From NCBI RefSeq assembly GCF_932276165.1, contig NC_064006.1:930001-994000 (forward strand): a DNA stretch of 64,000 bases. Reading direction: 5' to 3'. A model generated the notes under the pieces. It was not told the DNA's origin. It did no database searches and worked only from the letters and a program-made list of their open reading frames with translations. Both the position numbers and the translations under genes were made by a program. Positions 1 through 10,608 of the stretch are shown here, in pieces; position 1 is the stretch's first letter, and every line of letters begins with the position of its first letter. The stretch is from Plutella xylostella (Eukaryota; Arthropoda; Insecta; Lepidoptera; Plutellidae).

Positions 1-183
1 TAGTTTATTTGCAATAATTTTTAATCAAAAGTAAGATGCAAATGATACCAAAAAGTCCTACTAATCAATACGAATCATTCAAGCCTAAACACGAGGTAGT
101 GCTATATACCGTTGAGGAGTTCCCCTGACTACCTTCCGTTTCCATCATCAGATCAGCTCAAGGTCACCAAAAAAAAAAAAAAA
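1..183 (+). repeat. Unidentified repeat ending in an A-tract
   Basis: The first 183 bases contain no open gene. They end in a run of 15 A (169-183), suggesting the 3' end of a plus-strand retro-inserted sequence whose 5' part lies outside the window. The A-tract abuts the AT-rich 3' region of the minus-strand LINE that follows. I do not recognise the family. Confidence 0.35.
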
Positions 184-184
184 T

Positions 185-2950
185 TAAATCGTTTATTCAT
201 TTTCAAACAAGACATATACATTTATGCATAACACCCCAAACAATACAATTGTTTCTCGGGGTAGTACACTCTAATTAGCTAGCTATTTTTATAAACACTT
301 AAAGTAGGTATAAATACAATTAAATTATTTGAAACATGCAGCAAGTTATGTACTATAGTTTATGCAATCCCAATAAAAAATACAAGTTGAAGGTAACAAT
401 AATTGAGTCTTATTACATTTATTACAAAAGCTATCGGTAAGCAACTACTAAATAACAGTATGATCATTAAGGCGTAGATTACAAGTGTTCAAGGAAATGT
501 TTTTTAAGTGCCCTATTTCTAGAACAGACTTTATGTCGTAGTACACTCTTCGTTGAATCAGACATACTATTGAATATCTTAGGAACTAAGTATTCTTTTG
601 TTCTTTTACCATAATTATTATTAACTTTCGGTACAAATAGTTTACCCTTACTCATCCGTCTGGTTTTAACTTTACTATTTAATAAGATCTTGTATCTATT
701 ATCCCAATATTCTTCCTTGGCTATCTCCAATAGGTATTTCTTATCAACCGGAATTACGTTACATTTTTTAAATAGTCCCTCGTAATTGTCCTTATACTGT
801 TGTTTAACTTTTTTATCAACTAAAATTTTTAAGAATCGTATTTGAAGTTGTTTTATTTTATTAATATAAGTTTTAAAAGAACCCCCGTAAGTTATGATAC
901 CATATGATATTAGTGAGTCTACTAGTGCAAAATAGAGGCAATACAGGACAGATCTAGATACACAGTATTTTAATTGATGAAACTTTCTTAATAATATCCT
1001 TAATTTACCTACAAGCAAGCTTATATGTTTTTTCCAGCTAAATTTACAATCCACAATTATACCCAGGTACTTACATTCGTTAACCTGTTCAATAGGCTTA
1101 CAAGTACAATATACATTATTATGAAGACAATTATAGCTATGACCTTTAACAACTAGTCCATTACATTGATTCTTAAAACTTGACGAGATGCACATAATAT
1201 TTGTCTTTTTAACATTCAGAATAATACCGTTATCGTGAGCCCATCGTGTAATATTATCGAAATCCTGCTGTAAACATTGTTGTATTATATTTAAATCTTT
1301 ATGGCCATACATGAGACAAGTATCATCAGCGAACATATAAATGTTACAATGTTTTACAACTTTAGGCATACTATTTACATGCATTATATAACAGGTCGGC
1401 CCGGTCACTGACCCGGTTGCTACCCCGTACTTGACATTTTCGCACTTCCCAGTGTGGGCATTTACTTTTACTGTTAATTTTCTGTAACTCAGATATTGCC
1501 TAAACCAGTCGTTTAATCCTCCTCTAATACCACAGTTCTCCATAGACTTCAGGAGGACCTCATGATCAAGTGTATCAAAGGCCTTCCTGAAGTCTATGAA
1601 AATGACCCCCACCTTGTTTTTAATATTTAAATGATTATTTACGTCATTAGCAAATCGTGATAACAGAGTTGAAGTACTTTTCCCTTTTTGAAACCCACAC
1701 TGTGATGGTGAGATGACGTCATGCTTTGTTAGGAAATGCATAATTTGACCTGTAATTGCTTTTTCTACAATTTTATTAATACATGAAAGAATTGCGATGG
1801 GACGGTAATTAGTGGTTTCACTATAGCTTCCATTTTTGTATATTGGGCGAATTATTGAAAGTTTAAGATTCTCATGATATTTAGACTGTTCAACAAAGAG
1901 ATTAATCATCTTGGCTATGACTGGGCTAATTTCTAATTTAATTTCTTTTAGATCACATATTCTTATCTGATCAAAGCCAGGTGACATGTTGTTTTCAAGT
2001 TGGTCGATAATTTTTTCGATTTGTGATGGAGTGACCTTGATAAATCGTATGGAGGCATTAATTACTTTAGTATAATCATCCCTCTTTAGCAACTCTGAGT
2101 TACAAGTATGTTGAGATTTAAGTAGTAAGACTTCATTTGCAAAAGTTTGGGCAAAGTTTGAACATATAGTTTGTATATCAAACTGACTACCCATGTGCTG
2201 TATTATTACTTCGTCCGGGGACTTTTTACTGCGCCCCAGCCAATGATTTATGTGTTCCCATATTTTTTTACTATTGCCTACATGCTTTTTTAGTAAGTTC
2301 TTTTTGTACAAGTTTTGTGCCTTATTTATTAACTTGAAAGTTTTATTTCGATATCTAGTGTATTCTAGCCTTTTAGCCATATTGTTAGGGCAGGCCTTCC
2401 AAAGCCGATATAATTTATCCTTATGTGCTATACAGTTCTTTATCTCAACAGAAAGCCATGGACAATAGTCATTTTTACAGTTACGAACTCTAATAGTTTT
2501 AAAGTTCTTTTTATAAGTGGAATCAAATATTTTACACATCTTTTCATAAATCAGAAGAGGACAATCTAGGTAAAGCAACTCTGACCAATCAATGTTTTTT
2601 AAATCTTGTTTGATTAATGTGTTATTCAGTACTTGTTTAGTATTTTTTTTATCTGGTCGTGTGACTTGATTGTTTGATAAATTTAGACATATAAGATGAT
2701 GATCAGAGATGCCACACCTAACAATGTTAGAATAGAAACTGTTATTTTTACAACTTCTTATTAAAATATGATCTAAACATGAGACAATCAACTTTCCATC
2801 CCTAATTTCTTCCCTAGTTACATCTGAAATTGTATTAAGCAGTCCGTACTCACTCAACATGTCCTCATACAGCACTGTATCCGTGTGATGTTTGGATAAT
2901 GTATTTATATTTATATCACCGATTATAATGAGGTCACGGACCATCATATT
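185..2950 (-). mobile_element. 5'-truncated non-LTR retrotransposon (LINE)
   Basis: Minus-strand LINE covering the C-terminal half of the endonuclease and a full reverse transcriptase, with an AT-rich 3' UTR running left to about 185 (an AATAAA lies in the minus sense near 190). The 5' side stops abruptly at about 2950 against unrelated repeat sequence, so ORF1 and the front of the endonuclease are absent. 5' truncation is the usual outcome of target-primed reverse transcription. Confidence 0.8.
479..2947 (-). CDS. LINE ORF2 fragment: endonuclease C-terminus plus reverse transcriptase
   Basis: 822 codons open from a true ATG. The first ~90 residues match the C-terminal half of an APE-type endonuclease: IIIGDININ carries the catalytic-loop Asp, and a GISDHHL segment is the SDH motif. 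A reverse transcriptase follows with NYRPIAILSCINKIVEK, FIDFRKAFDTLDHE (first catalytic Asp) and YMFADDTCLM (the Asp pair). The fingers/palm motif usually reading GVPQGSxLGP is GVATGSVTGP here. The C-terminal third is Lys/Cys-rich and ends in HFLEHL. The reading frame is intact but the N-terminal part is missing, so the copy is dead as an autonomous element. The clade is in the CR1/Jockey group; I cannot assign it further. Confidence 0.85.
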   Translation of the reverse strand: MMVRDLIIIGDININTLSKHHTDTVLYEDMLSEYGLLNTISDVTREEIRDGKLIVSCLDHILIRSCKNNSFYSNIVRCGISDHHLICLNLSNNQVTRPDKKNTKQVLNNTLIKQDLKNIDWSELLYLDCPLLIYEKMCKIFDSTYKKNFKTIRVRNCKNDYCPWLSVEIKNCIAHKDKLYRLWKACPNNMAKRLEYTRYRNKTFKLINKAQNLYKKNLLKKHVGNSKKIWEHINHWLGRSKKSPDEVIIQHMGSQFDIQTICSNFAQTFANEVLLLKSQHTCNSELLKRDDYTKVINASIRFIKVTPSQIEKIIDQLENNMSPGFDQIRICDLKEIKLEISPVIAKMINLFVEQSKYHENLKLSIIRPIYKNGSYSETTNYRPIAILSCINKIVEKAITGQIMHFLTKHDVISPSQCGFQKGKSTSTLLSRFANDVNNHLNIKNKVGVIFIDFRKAFDTLDHEVLLKSMENCGIRGGLNDWFRQYLSYRKLTVKVNAHTGKCENVKYGVATGSVTGPTCYIMHVNSMPKVVKHCNIYMFADDTCLMYGHKDLNIIQQCLQQDFDNITRWAHDNGIILNVKKTNIMCISSSFKNQCNGLVVKGHSYNCLHNNVYCTCKPIEQVNECKYLGIIVDCKFSWKKHISLLVGKLRILLRKFHQLKYCVSRSVLYCLYFALVDSLISYGIITYGGSFKTYINKIKQLQIRFLKILVDKKVKQQYKDNYEGLFKKCNVIPVDKKYLLEIAKEEYWDNRYKILLNSKVKTRRMSKGKLFVPKVNNNYGKRTKEYLVPKIFNSMSDSTKSVLRHKVCSRNRALKKHFLEHL

Positions 2951-3480
2951 TTTTTGTTATAAGAACTATATTTATGTTCTTAATTTCATTAGAATCGGTT
3001 AATATGTGTCCAAAATGTAAATTCATACCCTGTTTTTACCCCTTTACCCACCCTTAGGGGTGAGATAAAATTCTGAAAAAAAATGGGACCACCTGGGAGC
3101 TCAACCCAATACAAAAAAAAAAGAATTTTCAAAATCGGTTCATAAACGGCGGAGTAATCGGTGAACATACATAAAAAAAAATGCGCGCCAACGAAAAAGT
3201 GTAGCAAGTTGATACGTCCGCCTCCCGCAATGCTAGCGCGCATACTGATCGCTGCCAGACGTGTGGATACGTAGCGAACTGTTTGCCGAACATCCTTTGA
3301 TCTGGCAAGAAAAACCGACACCGATGCCGAACACTGGCGAACACAAACACAAACAGGCAAACAACGACAAACACCCATCCACACGTCAGTGTTTGCTGTT
3401 TGCTGTTTGCTGTTTGCCATTGTTCGCCGAGCGTGTGGATGGGGTATAACGGTGTAGTCATTGTCACGATTCTACTAATT
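2951..3480. repeat. Repeat block with TGTTTGC tandem and inverted copies
   Basis: No gene seen. From 2990 to 3180 there is a low-complexity repeat with A-rich runs ('aaaatcggttcataaacggc' type). From 3260 to 3450 the words TGTTTGC and GCAAACA occur many times in opposite orientation, and 'cgtgtggat' recurs near 3262 and 3432 with its complement near 3378. This suggests a foldback MITE. Short ORFs here are repeat translations, not genes. Confidence 0.4.
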
Positions 3481-3857
3481 AATGAATTGAGAGTGAAGTT
3501 CTTAATTCCAAAACAAAACTATTGCAGATATTAGTTATATATGATAATATAAAGTTATACATTTAATGCAATTGGAACCAATATTATAATGCTCATTTAT
3601 TTATATAAGTAATTATTATAGTTTTATACAATATAAAATTTTACCTACAGGACAGGATATTATACATTAACTTTCATATTTTATTATATTTTACACCTGC
3701 TTTTAGTATGAACAATAATGTTATGATCTTAATTCTTATACCGTAAGCTATATCCAATATACATTAAGCAACTACCTAGCTAACATAGGTAGGCAGTTAA
3801 AATAGGAATAGTGGAATGACGACAGATCACGCGCAGTGCGTGTGGACGCTTTGTCTA

Positions 3858-5785
3858 CTAGACGTGGAGCACGTAGTGATGGGGTAAGCGGTAGCGATTG
3901 TAACTATCGACATAAGGTAAGTTTCGCATTCGAGAGCGACCGATAGATGAAACCAGACTGTTTTGGTGATAGGGATTTTTTTCTAGGTAGAATTTTTTTG
4001 TTAGTTTTAAAATAAATTCATTGATGAGTGGGAATTTAATGTTTTGGTGCAATCTCTTTAAATTGGTTTTGAAGGGAGTGTTGTAAGATATTTTGATAGC
4101 TTTGTTTTGAATAACCTGTAGTTTGTTATAGTTAGATTGGCATGTACTGCTCCAGACCGGGGCAGCATACGTCATACATGGGCGTACGAGAGTGGAGTAT
4201 ATGCTCAGCTTAGTTTTGGCGCTAAGGTTACTCCGCCTGTTAAGGATCGGGCTCAGTGCATTTAAGGCTTGTATACCTTTAATCTTTGAAGATTCGACAT
4301 GCTTGGTCCAGTTCATTTTATCGTCGATGACAACGCCTAAATACTTGACAGACCTGCTCCAAGGTATATCATGACCACCAATACTTAAGGTTTTGGCCGG
4401 TACAGAGCGATGCCGTGAAAACATTATTGCTTCGATTTTGTTTTCGTTCAACTTTAATTTCCACTGCTTAAAGTACTCTTGAAGCAACTCAATCGACAAC
4501 TGAAGACGGCTGATAACCAAGTCAATATCGCTATCTGATGAGAAGCACGCCGTATCATCAGCAAAACATGCTAGTTCGGTTCGAGTCTGTTTCGGTATGT
4601 CATTAAGATACAGTACAAATAGGTATGGGCCAAGAAGTGAACCTTGGGGGACTCCAGCAGGTATGCTCTTAGTGTCAGACTGCACATCACCAATATGGAC
4701 ACGGAAACTACGGTTGCTTAAATACGATTGGACAATTTTTACAATTGGCAATGGTACATCCATAGAAATAAGCTTGTGTAGTAGGCCCTCGTGCCATACA
4801 GTATCGAAAGCTTTTTCGATGTCAAGTAAGTACATCCCGGTTGAGCTTTTCATGTTAAGCTTGTTAGTAACATATTCAGCAACCCTGGCCAGTTGCTGGA
4901 TAGTTGAGTGTATTCTGCGAAAGCCAAACTGTTCATTTATAAGCAGGTGTTTAGTGAAGTGACGCAGTCGGCTACTTATAATGGATTCAAACAATTTTCC
5001 GAGCGTTGGAAGTAAACTTATGGGTCTATAGCTAACTGGAATCTCAGGTTTCTTTCCAGGTTTTTTTAGAGCAATGACTTTAGCAAGTTTCCAGGCGGAT
5101 GGGAAGTATGACAGTTTGAGGCAGCCATTAAATATTTTAGTTAACAGAACTACAGCTTTTTGGGACAAATTTTTTAACAATGCATTGTGAATACCGTCAA
5201 ATCCAGGACACTTACGTCTTTTAAGTTTCCTTAAAATTTTCCAGATTTCATTTGGACGTGTGAATTTTATAGGTGGATCTAAGTTGTTAGTGGAATTTAT
5301 GTAATGCATAGTTTCATTGACGCTAGCTTCAATTTCAACACTACAGTAGTCTTTGGTAAGGCACATGTTATCATGAAAGGCATTAGCAAGAGTTTCACAT
5401 TGGTCCTTAGTGTTAGATGTAAGAGAACCGTCAGCTTTTGTTAATGGTGGTATGATAGTGGGTTTAGATCGAAATTGCTTGGCTATACGCCACAGTTCCG
5501 AACATGGATTATCAATTTTTGACAACTTGGCATCCCATTTGGCGTCGTTGTGAGCTCTTACTGCTTCTTTTATGCTATTTTGTAGGCAGTTTATACTACT
5601 GCGAAGATGTTTTTTTAAATTAGGATCTGAGTGACGTTGTTCTATTTTACGAAGTCTATTCTTTTGCTTTATCTTTGATTTGATGTGATTTGGTAATGTT
5701 TCAGTGTTTTTATATTGGTTAGTTGAAGGGATGTGCAGCTCACGGGCAAGTAAGATGGAGTTTGTTAACATTTCAACGGCCTCAT
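3858..5785 (-). CDS. Jockey-type reverse transcriptase (ORF2, C-terminal part)
   Basis: About 640 codons. After a Lys/Arg-rich linker (LPNHIKSKIKQKNRLRKI) the RT core shows SYRPISLLPTLGKLFES, a QFGFRR block, YLLDIEKAFDTVWHEG (catalytic Asp), AGVPQGSLLGPYLFVLYLND and CFADDTACFSS (Asp pair). A typical thumb follows (SVKYLGVVIDDKMNWTKHV) and a C-terminal domain ending HHYVLHV. These are standard Jockey-clade features. No internal stop is visible. Its upstream continuation is the linker near 9370-9436 and the endonuclease near 10609-11343, displaced by insertions, so the 5' edge here is an insertion boundary and not a start codon. Confidence 0.85.
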
Positions 5786-6089
5786 CTGAAATACTGAAAT
5801 ACTGAAATACTCATTTATTCATAAATCAATAATTTATAAGTCAAAGGAAAAATATATGGTACTTATATGAGTACGTATTACAAAAAATGTCACAGTAAAA
5901 AAAAGCATCATTCACATTATATTTCAATGTCAAATTAATAAATTCATACTATCAATGTCAAATAAATTAAATTAATACAGTATTATTGATAGATGTCAAG
6001 TTAATTACAATTAATACAATTTATCGCCATAATAATAATAAATATAATAAATCAATATAGGTACAATATTTGTACGAAAATATATCAAA

Positions 6090-9000
6090 TCAAGGAATGG
6101 CTTTCACAGTCTGAAAGTATTCGTTAGTTGTATAGCATGCCATACCAACCAGTAGCTTTTTTAACTTAGAAATGAATATGGACTCACTAGGCACACTTTT
6201 TATTTCGTCAGGGAGAGAGTTGTACACCTTGGGAACAAGAGTAAGGAGACACTTGTCAGCTTTGGTGAACCTCCTAGCAGGTATACAAAGCTGATCGCGA
6301 CGCCGGGTGTTAATATTGTGCGTGTCTTTTTTTTTGCTAAATTGTGGCAGATTACGCCACGCGTACTTAGCGATTTCTAATATGTACAGCGAGGGAAGCG
6401 TTAAGATGTTGTATTTCTTGAAAAGCTCCTTCGCTGAAAAGTCCCAGGGTACACCGGCAATTATTCTTATAGCACGTTTCTGCATCCTTAGTGCGCTTTC
6501 GCAGTCTGCTGCGTCTCCCCACAAGTCAAGTCCGTAAATAAGTATGGAGTGAAAGTAACCGTAGTAGGCTTTTTTTAAATTATCAGTTGTTAGAGATGGG
6601 GCCAGCCTAGACAGAGCAAAGCACGCAGATGAGAGCCTAGTGCAGGTGATGTCGATGTGCGGCGCCCTCGTGAGGCCGGCGTCGATGGTGAAGCCCAGGT
6701 AGCGGACCTGGTCCACCTGCGGCACCGCCACCCCGTCACAAACTACGTTCAGCTCGTGTCCCCTAGTTTTTCGTAGTTGGAAGTGCATAACCTTTGTTTT
6801 TTCAACATTCAGTAGCATTCCGTTGGCGGAAAACCAATGAGCTAGACAGCCAGTGACACGCCTGAGTTTAGATTTTAGCTGGTCGAAGTCATCGGCAGCT
6901 ACTATTACACATGTGTCATCTGCGAACAGAACGTATTCAGCTTCATCAGACGCAGTGGATATATCATTCATTAGAATGAGAAAGAGACTATTGCCCATTA
7001 TTGACCCTTGAGGGACAGAACAATTACCAACATGCTCGAGTTCCGATTTAGCACCACGAACGCATGTGCATTGATGACGCTGTGACAGGAAACTACATAT
7101 AGTTTTATGGAAATCACCCTCGACACCGTACTTACTCAACTTTTTCAGTATGAGAGAGTGATTAACAAGATCGAAGGCGCGCGACAGGTCGCAGAACATG
7201 GCCGCGACCTGTCGCCCGTCCTCGAGCCGGCCCATCACCCGCGCCACGACGTCGCGAGCGGCGTCTACTGTAGACTTGTTAGCTTGGTATGCGTATTGCC
7301 GAGTGTTTAACAGTTTATTTTTGGTAAAGTGTTCATCGAGTCTATTGCTAATTATGCGTTCGAATGCCTTAGAAAATATTGGAATTTGAGCTATAGGTCT
7401 ATAGCTCTTTTCTACATCCATCTCCCCTTTGCCCTTGTACACCGGCTGGACTTTAATCTGTTTGAGAGACTGTGGATAAACACCAGACTCAACGCACTTG
7501 TTAAACAACATACATAACAACGAGATTAGTATTGGTGGTACATAATCATATACGTGCGTTGGCATGTCATTTATATCCGTCGAGTTCTTACGTTTAATAT
7601 TTTTGATCACAGTTATTAACTCTGATAATGTTATTGGCACAAACTGAAACGTTGGTTTTGGCCTGCCATCTAAATATTTATCGAGGAACTGCATAGCGAC
7701 AACAAGGTCGGGTCGCGAGCGAGGGTCGTTGTTGGCCTCCACATAGAAGCGATTGAGGGCGGCGGCGGCGGCGCCCGCGCGCTGCTCCTGGCTGCTGCCG
7801 GCAGACTTGCTCACCAGCAGGTCGAGGGCCCCTCCGCGCCGCGCCTCGCTTCGACCGGTTTCAGCCTCGATCACTCTCCACACAGTACGACGCATGTCAG
7901 ATTTAGGGTTACTGATCTGTTTGTTAATGTATTCGCGACGTGAGTTACGTAATTCCAGAGAATATTCTATCTCAAGCTGCAATAAGCTACTGGTTGATAG
8001 GCAATTGTCAAGTTTATTATTATGATTGGCTACGGAGTATTTCAGCTTACGCACTTCACGACGCAACTCTTGAACTTTTGGATTAGCCCAGGAGAAAAGG
8101 TTTTTTTTTACAGGATATTTCCTAATTGGAAAGAATACCTCATAGAAGTTCTTAATTACGTTGAAAATTGCGGTAAGTTGATCACAAGGACTTAGCCACT
8201 TTTGGAGAACCATATCCCAATTATACAAACATAGGGCCTCATAAAAATTATCAATTTGGAGTTGTGAAAACAGTCGTTTATGGGTTACATCATTAGAATT
8301 AGCATGTTGACTTTTTATTTGTGCTACAATAATAACACCAGTGTGATCCGACAAACACATTTCCACAGGCGCTATTTGTAAGATATCAACATTAGGTATA
8401 TTAGTGTAGGCATGGTCAAGACAAGTTCTACTGGATGAGGTCACTCTAGTTGGGAAATCCACTAACGTTTTAAAACCGTGTTGTTTCAATGTAGAATTTA
8501 ATCTTTTAGACATTAATGTTTTCACTAGAAGGTCAATGTTCATATCACCAACTATAATTAATTTGTAGGTATTCGATGCGTTTAAATCAAATAAAGCGTT
8601 CATAGTAGAAAGAAAAATGTCAATGTCACCTCTATTTTCTCCTTGAGGGGGTCTATAAATACAGACAACAATCAAGTCTAGACCGACGCACTCGACAGCG
8701 CATACCTCGACGTGCATCTCCACGGACAGCGCGGCGAACTCCCCGCGCTCGATGGTGAGCAGGTCGGGCCTCACGTAGATGCAGGCGCCGCCTCCCTCGC
8801 GGGAAGCACGCGCGTAGCTCGCCGCCAACCTGTAGTTGCCTATCCGGACACTGGTCAGCTCATTGGATCGGAGGAAGTGTTCTGTTATACAGAGGACATC
8901 CAAGTCTTTATGGGACAACTGAAGTTCACATTCAAGTTGAAAACATTTATTCTCCAGTCTATTGATATTTTGGTGGATTATCGATATGTTACTCAGTCTT

Positions 9001-9140
9001 GTGTTAGTCACCTTCTTAGTAACACTTCCAATATCAGTGGCGGTGCCGTCAATGTCAATGAGGAGTCGCGGCCGGGGGAGCCTCGACGGCAACAGCGGGA
9101 CGGGTCGGGGCTGCAGCGGAGGGGGTACCGGTGACGTCAC
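6090..9140 (-). CDS. CR1-like ORF2: endonuclease-reverse transcriptase
   Basis: 1016 codons, no stops. The opening codon of the open frame is GTG, not ATG, and the frame continues upstream, so the start is uncertain; it overlaps the end of ORF1 by 86 nt. The endonuclease begins ISIIHQNINRLENK, then CITEHFL (catalytic Glu), CIYRPPQG, IIVGDMNIDLL (Asp) and LSDHTGVIIV (SDH). The RT has KSYRPIAQIPIFSKAFERII, AMFCDLSRAFDLVNH (Asp), CSVPQGSIMGNSLF and VLFADDTCVIV (Asp pair). Length and architecture are those of a full CR1/Jockey-group ORF2. The codons are noticeably GC-richer in the N-terminal and linker parts than the surrounding DNA, as expected for an inserted element. Confidence 0.88.
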   Translation of the reverse strand: MTSPVPPPLQPRPVPLLPSRLPRPRLLIDIDGTATDIGSVTKKVTNTRLSNISIIHQNINRLENKCFQLECELQLSHKDLDVLCITEHFLRSNELTSVRIGNYRLAASYARASREGGGACIYVRPDLLTIERGEFAALSVEMHVEVCAVECVGLDLIVVCIYRPPQGENRGDIDIFLSTMNALFDLNASNTYKLIIVGDMNIDLLVKTLMSKRLNSTLKQHGFKTLVDFPTRVTSSSRTCLDHAYTNIPNVDILQIAPVEMCLSDHTGVIIVAQIKSQHANSNDVTHKRLFSQLQIDNFYEALCLYNWDMVLQKWLSPCDQLTAIFNVIKNFYEVFFPIRKYPVKKNLFSWANPKVQELRREVRKLKYSVANHNNKLDNCLSTSSLLQLEIEYSLELRNSRREYINKQISNPKSDMRRTVWRVIEAETGRSEARRGGALDLLVSKSAGSSQEQRAGAAAAALNRFYVEANNDPRSRPDLVVAMQFLDKYLDGRPKPTFQFVPITLSELITVIKNIKRKNSTDINDMPTHVYDYVPPILISLLCMLFNKCVESGVYPQSLKQIKVQPVYKGKGEMDVEKSYRPIAQIPIFSKAFERIISNRLDEHFTKNKLLNTRQYAYQANKSTVDAARDVVARVMGRLEDGRQVAAMFCDLSRAFDLVNHSLILKKLSKYGVEGDFHKTICSFLSQRHQCTCVRGAKSELEHVGNCSVPQGSIMGNSLFLILMNDISTASDEAEYVLFADDTCVIVAADDFDQLKSKLRRVTGCLAHWFSANGMLLNVEKTKVMHFQLRKTRGHELNVVCDGVAVPQVDQVRYLGFTIDAGLTRAPHIDITCTRLSSACFALSRLAPSLTTDNLKKAYYGYFHSILIYGLDLWGDAADCESALRMQKRAIRIIAGVPWDFSAKELFKKYNILTLPSLYILEIAKYAWRNLPQFSKKKDTHNINTRRRDQLCIPARRFTKADKCLLTLVPKVYNSLPDEIKSVPSESIFISKLKKLLVGMACYTTNEYFQTVKAIP

Positions 9141-9369
9141 AGCGCGAGGCGCTCTGTCCCCGCTCTTGGTAGCGGGGCTTGGCGGGAAACCAGTCGCAAT
9201 ATTTAACGTGCGGGGGCCACAAAGAAGGCGAATCGATCTGTGGTAGCAAACTTTCTGGTATGCCTATAACGAATGCAGCATGTCTATTCGTCTTCAGTTT
9301 CCGTTTTTCTACTTCATAGCGATCGGATGTTACAATTCTGTTGAGAAAGTTTAACACGATTCATCGATT
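9055..9369 (-). CDS. CR1-like ORF1, C-terminal fragment
   Basis: About 100 codons open in the frame next to ORF2. The segment RHAAFVIGIPESLLPQI followed by a WP dipeptide resembles the C-terminal domain of insect CR1/Jockey ORF1 proteins (a conserved 'ASF-hydrophobic-VPE-...-WP' pattern). It ends at a stop at 9055 inside ORF2, so the two frames overlap. The upstream portion is missing because the element is 5'-truncated at the junction with the Jockey linker. Confidence 0.55.
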
Positions 9370-9436
9370 TCCCTTGGCGATTCAAACACCTTCGCAGTTA
9401 AAACAATATTTGAATCTAATTGGGCACGGTATTCGG
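9370..9436 (-). pseudogene. Stranded piece of Jockey ORF2 linker
   Basis: On the minus strand this short segment reads PEYRAQLDSNIVLTAKV followed by ESPREIDE. It carries a fresh copy of the PEYR codons that end the endonuclease piece near 10610 and leads in frame towards the DEAVEMLTN that opens the RT piece at 5785. It is therefore the remaining bridge of Jockey ORF2, trapped between the foldback element and the CR1-like LINE. Confidence 0.65.
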
Positions 9437-10608
9437 GTAAGTAATACGAGGTATAAAAACGAAAGGTATAACATTCACAAGGTATACGCCCATATGATAT
9501 AAATTCATTAAGTATAACGATCACTGTGCATAACAAACGAAAGGCATAATAACTAAATACATAACTTCGTAAAGAATAAAGTTCAAAAAGTATAATTTCA
9601 ATTGATATAACGATTAAAATGCATAAAGTTTATAACATATATTCTACAACGGATATAATTATCAAAATGTATAATGCACAAAAAGTATAAAAGATTGTCG
9701 TATCGTATTTTCATTATTATTGATGTTATGCGGGGGGAACGCTCCGCTGCGCTCCGCTTTGGTTTCGACGAACATGTGCACCTAACACGCTCCTCCTCGC
9801 TTTGCTCGTCGTCGCACCTATCTTTAGGTTTTGGTACTAGGGGTTTTGGCATTATTATTATTATTGAGGCTATGTGGGGAGACGCTCCGCTCCGCTTCGC
9901 TGCGCTCCGCTTTGGTTTCGACGAACATGTGCACCTAACACGCTCCTCCTCGCTTTGCTCGTCGTCGCACCTATCTTTAGGTTTTGGTGCTAAAGGGTTT
10001 TGACATTATTATTATTATTGACGCTATATGGGGAGACGCTCCGCTCCGCTTCGCTGCGCTCCGCTTTGGTTTCGACGAACATGTGCACCTAACACGCTCC
10101 TCCTCGCTTTGCTCGTCGTCGCACCTATCTTTAGGTTTTGGTGCTAAAGGGTTTTGACATTATTATTATTATTGACGCTATATGGGGAGACGCTCCGCTC
10201 CGCTTCGCTGCGCTCCGCTTTGGTTTCGACGAACATGTGCACCTAACACGCTCCTCCTCGCTTTGCTCGTCGTCGCACCTATCTTTAGGTTTTGGTGCTA
10301 GGGGGTTTGACGGTGTTGGGTAATTAAACACAGACTATGTTATTGTATGTTAGTATGTTTTATGAACTTTATACTAAATGATAGTATATATTTTAAACGA
10401 TATACGTAATGTATGTTATACGAATTGATATTAGTCCTCGTAAGTATTATATATTTTGATATTATATAAAATGTACGTTATACCAATTGAATCTTATACC
10501 TTATGAAAATATAGATTTTGTTGTTATACGTAACGTTCATTATATGTTGTGAACGTTATTAATGTGAAATTATACATTTCGTTTTTATACGTCGCAATAC
10601 GCACCCCG
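9434..10608. mobile_element. Foldback-type element: inverted arrays of ~16-bp units around a 4x ~151-bp core
   Basis: The left arm (9437-9700) is a run of degenerate 14-17-bp units resembling GTATAAnnTTCAnnAA. The right arm (10330-10605) carries the same unit type in reverse complement. The outer ~32 bp of the arms match closely (both contain GTATAAAAACGAAA). Between them lies a GC-rich core repeated about four times (near 9712-9845, 9846-9999, 10000-10150, 10151-10318), each with GCTCCGCTTCGCTGCGCTCC and a conserved AACATGTGCACCTAACACGC. The flanks share CGGTATTC, a likely 8-9-bp target duplication in the Jockey linker. Tandem-repeat-built inverted arms with about 9-bp duplications recall Drosophila FB elements. 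It encodes no transposase. Both strands of the core are open in short frames, but nothing supports a protein. Confidence 0.65.

Larger units (their letters stand above)
5786..9369 (-). mobile_element. CR1-like LINE, 5'-truncated, inserted in the Jockey element
   Basis: The 3' end (left edge) finishes in three copies of an 8-bp unit, CTGAAATA on the plus strand (5786-5809), the kind of short tandem 3' tail characteristic of CR1-group LINEs. The element carries the end of ORF1 and a complete-looking ORF2. It lies inside the EN-RT linker of the Jockey element. The flanking linker reads ATCGATGA on one side and ATGAGGCC on the other, compatible with a target duplication of about 5 bp (GATGA). The ORF1 5' part is lost at about 9369. 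Confidence 0.8.

Noticed and set aside
2989..3467. Overlapping ~110-140-codon frames
   Set aside because: They translate the TGTTTGC/GCAAACA repeat block; no domain, and an A-rich repeat fills half of it.
9598..10331. Arginine/serine-rich frames on both strands (RCDDEQSEEERVRCTCSS and the opposite AALRFGFDEHVHLTRSS)
   Set aside because: They come from the tandem GC-rich core of the foldback element. Both strands are open because the repeat lacks stop words, and the frames break at each repeat unit.
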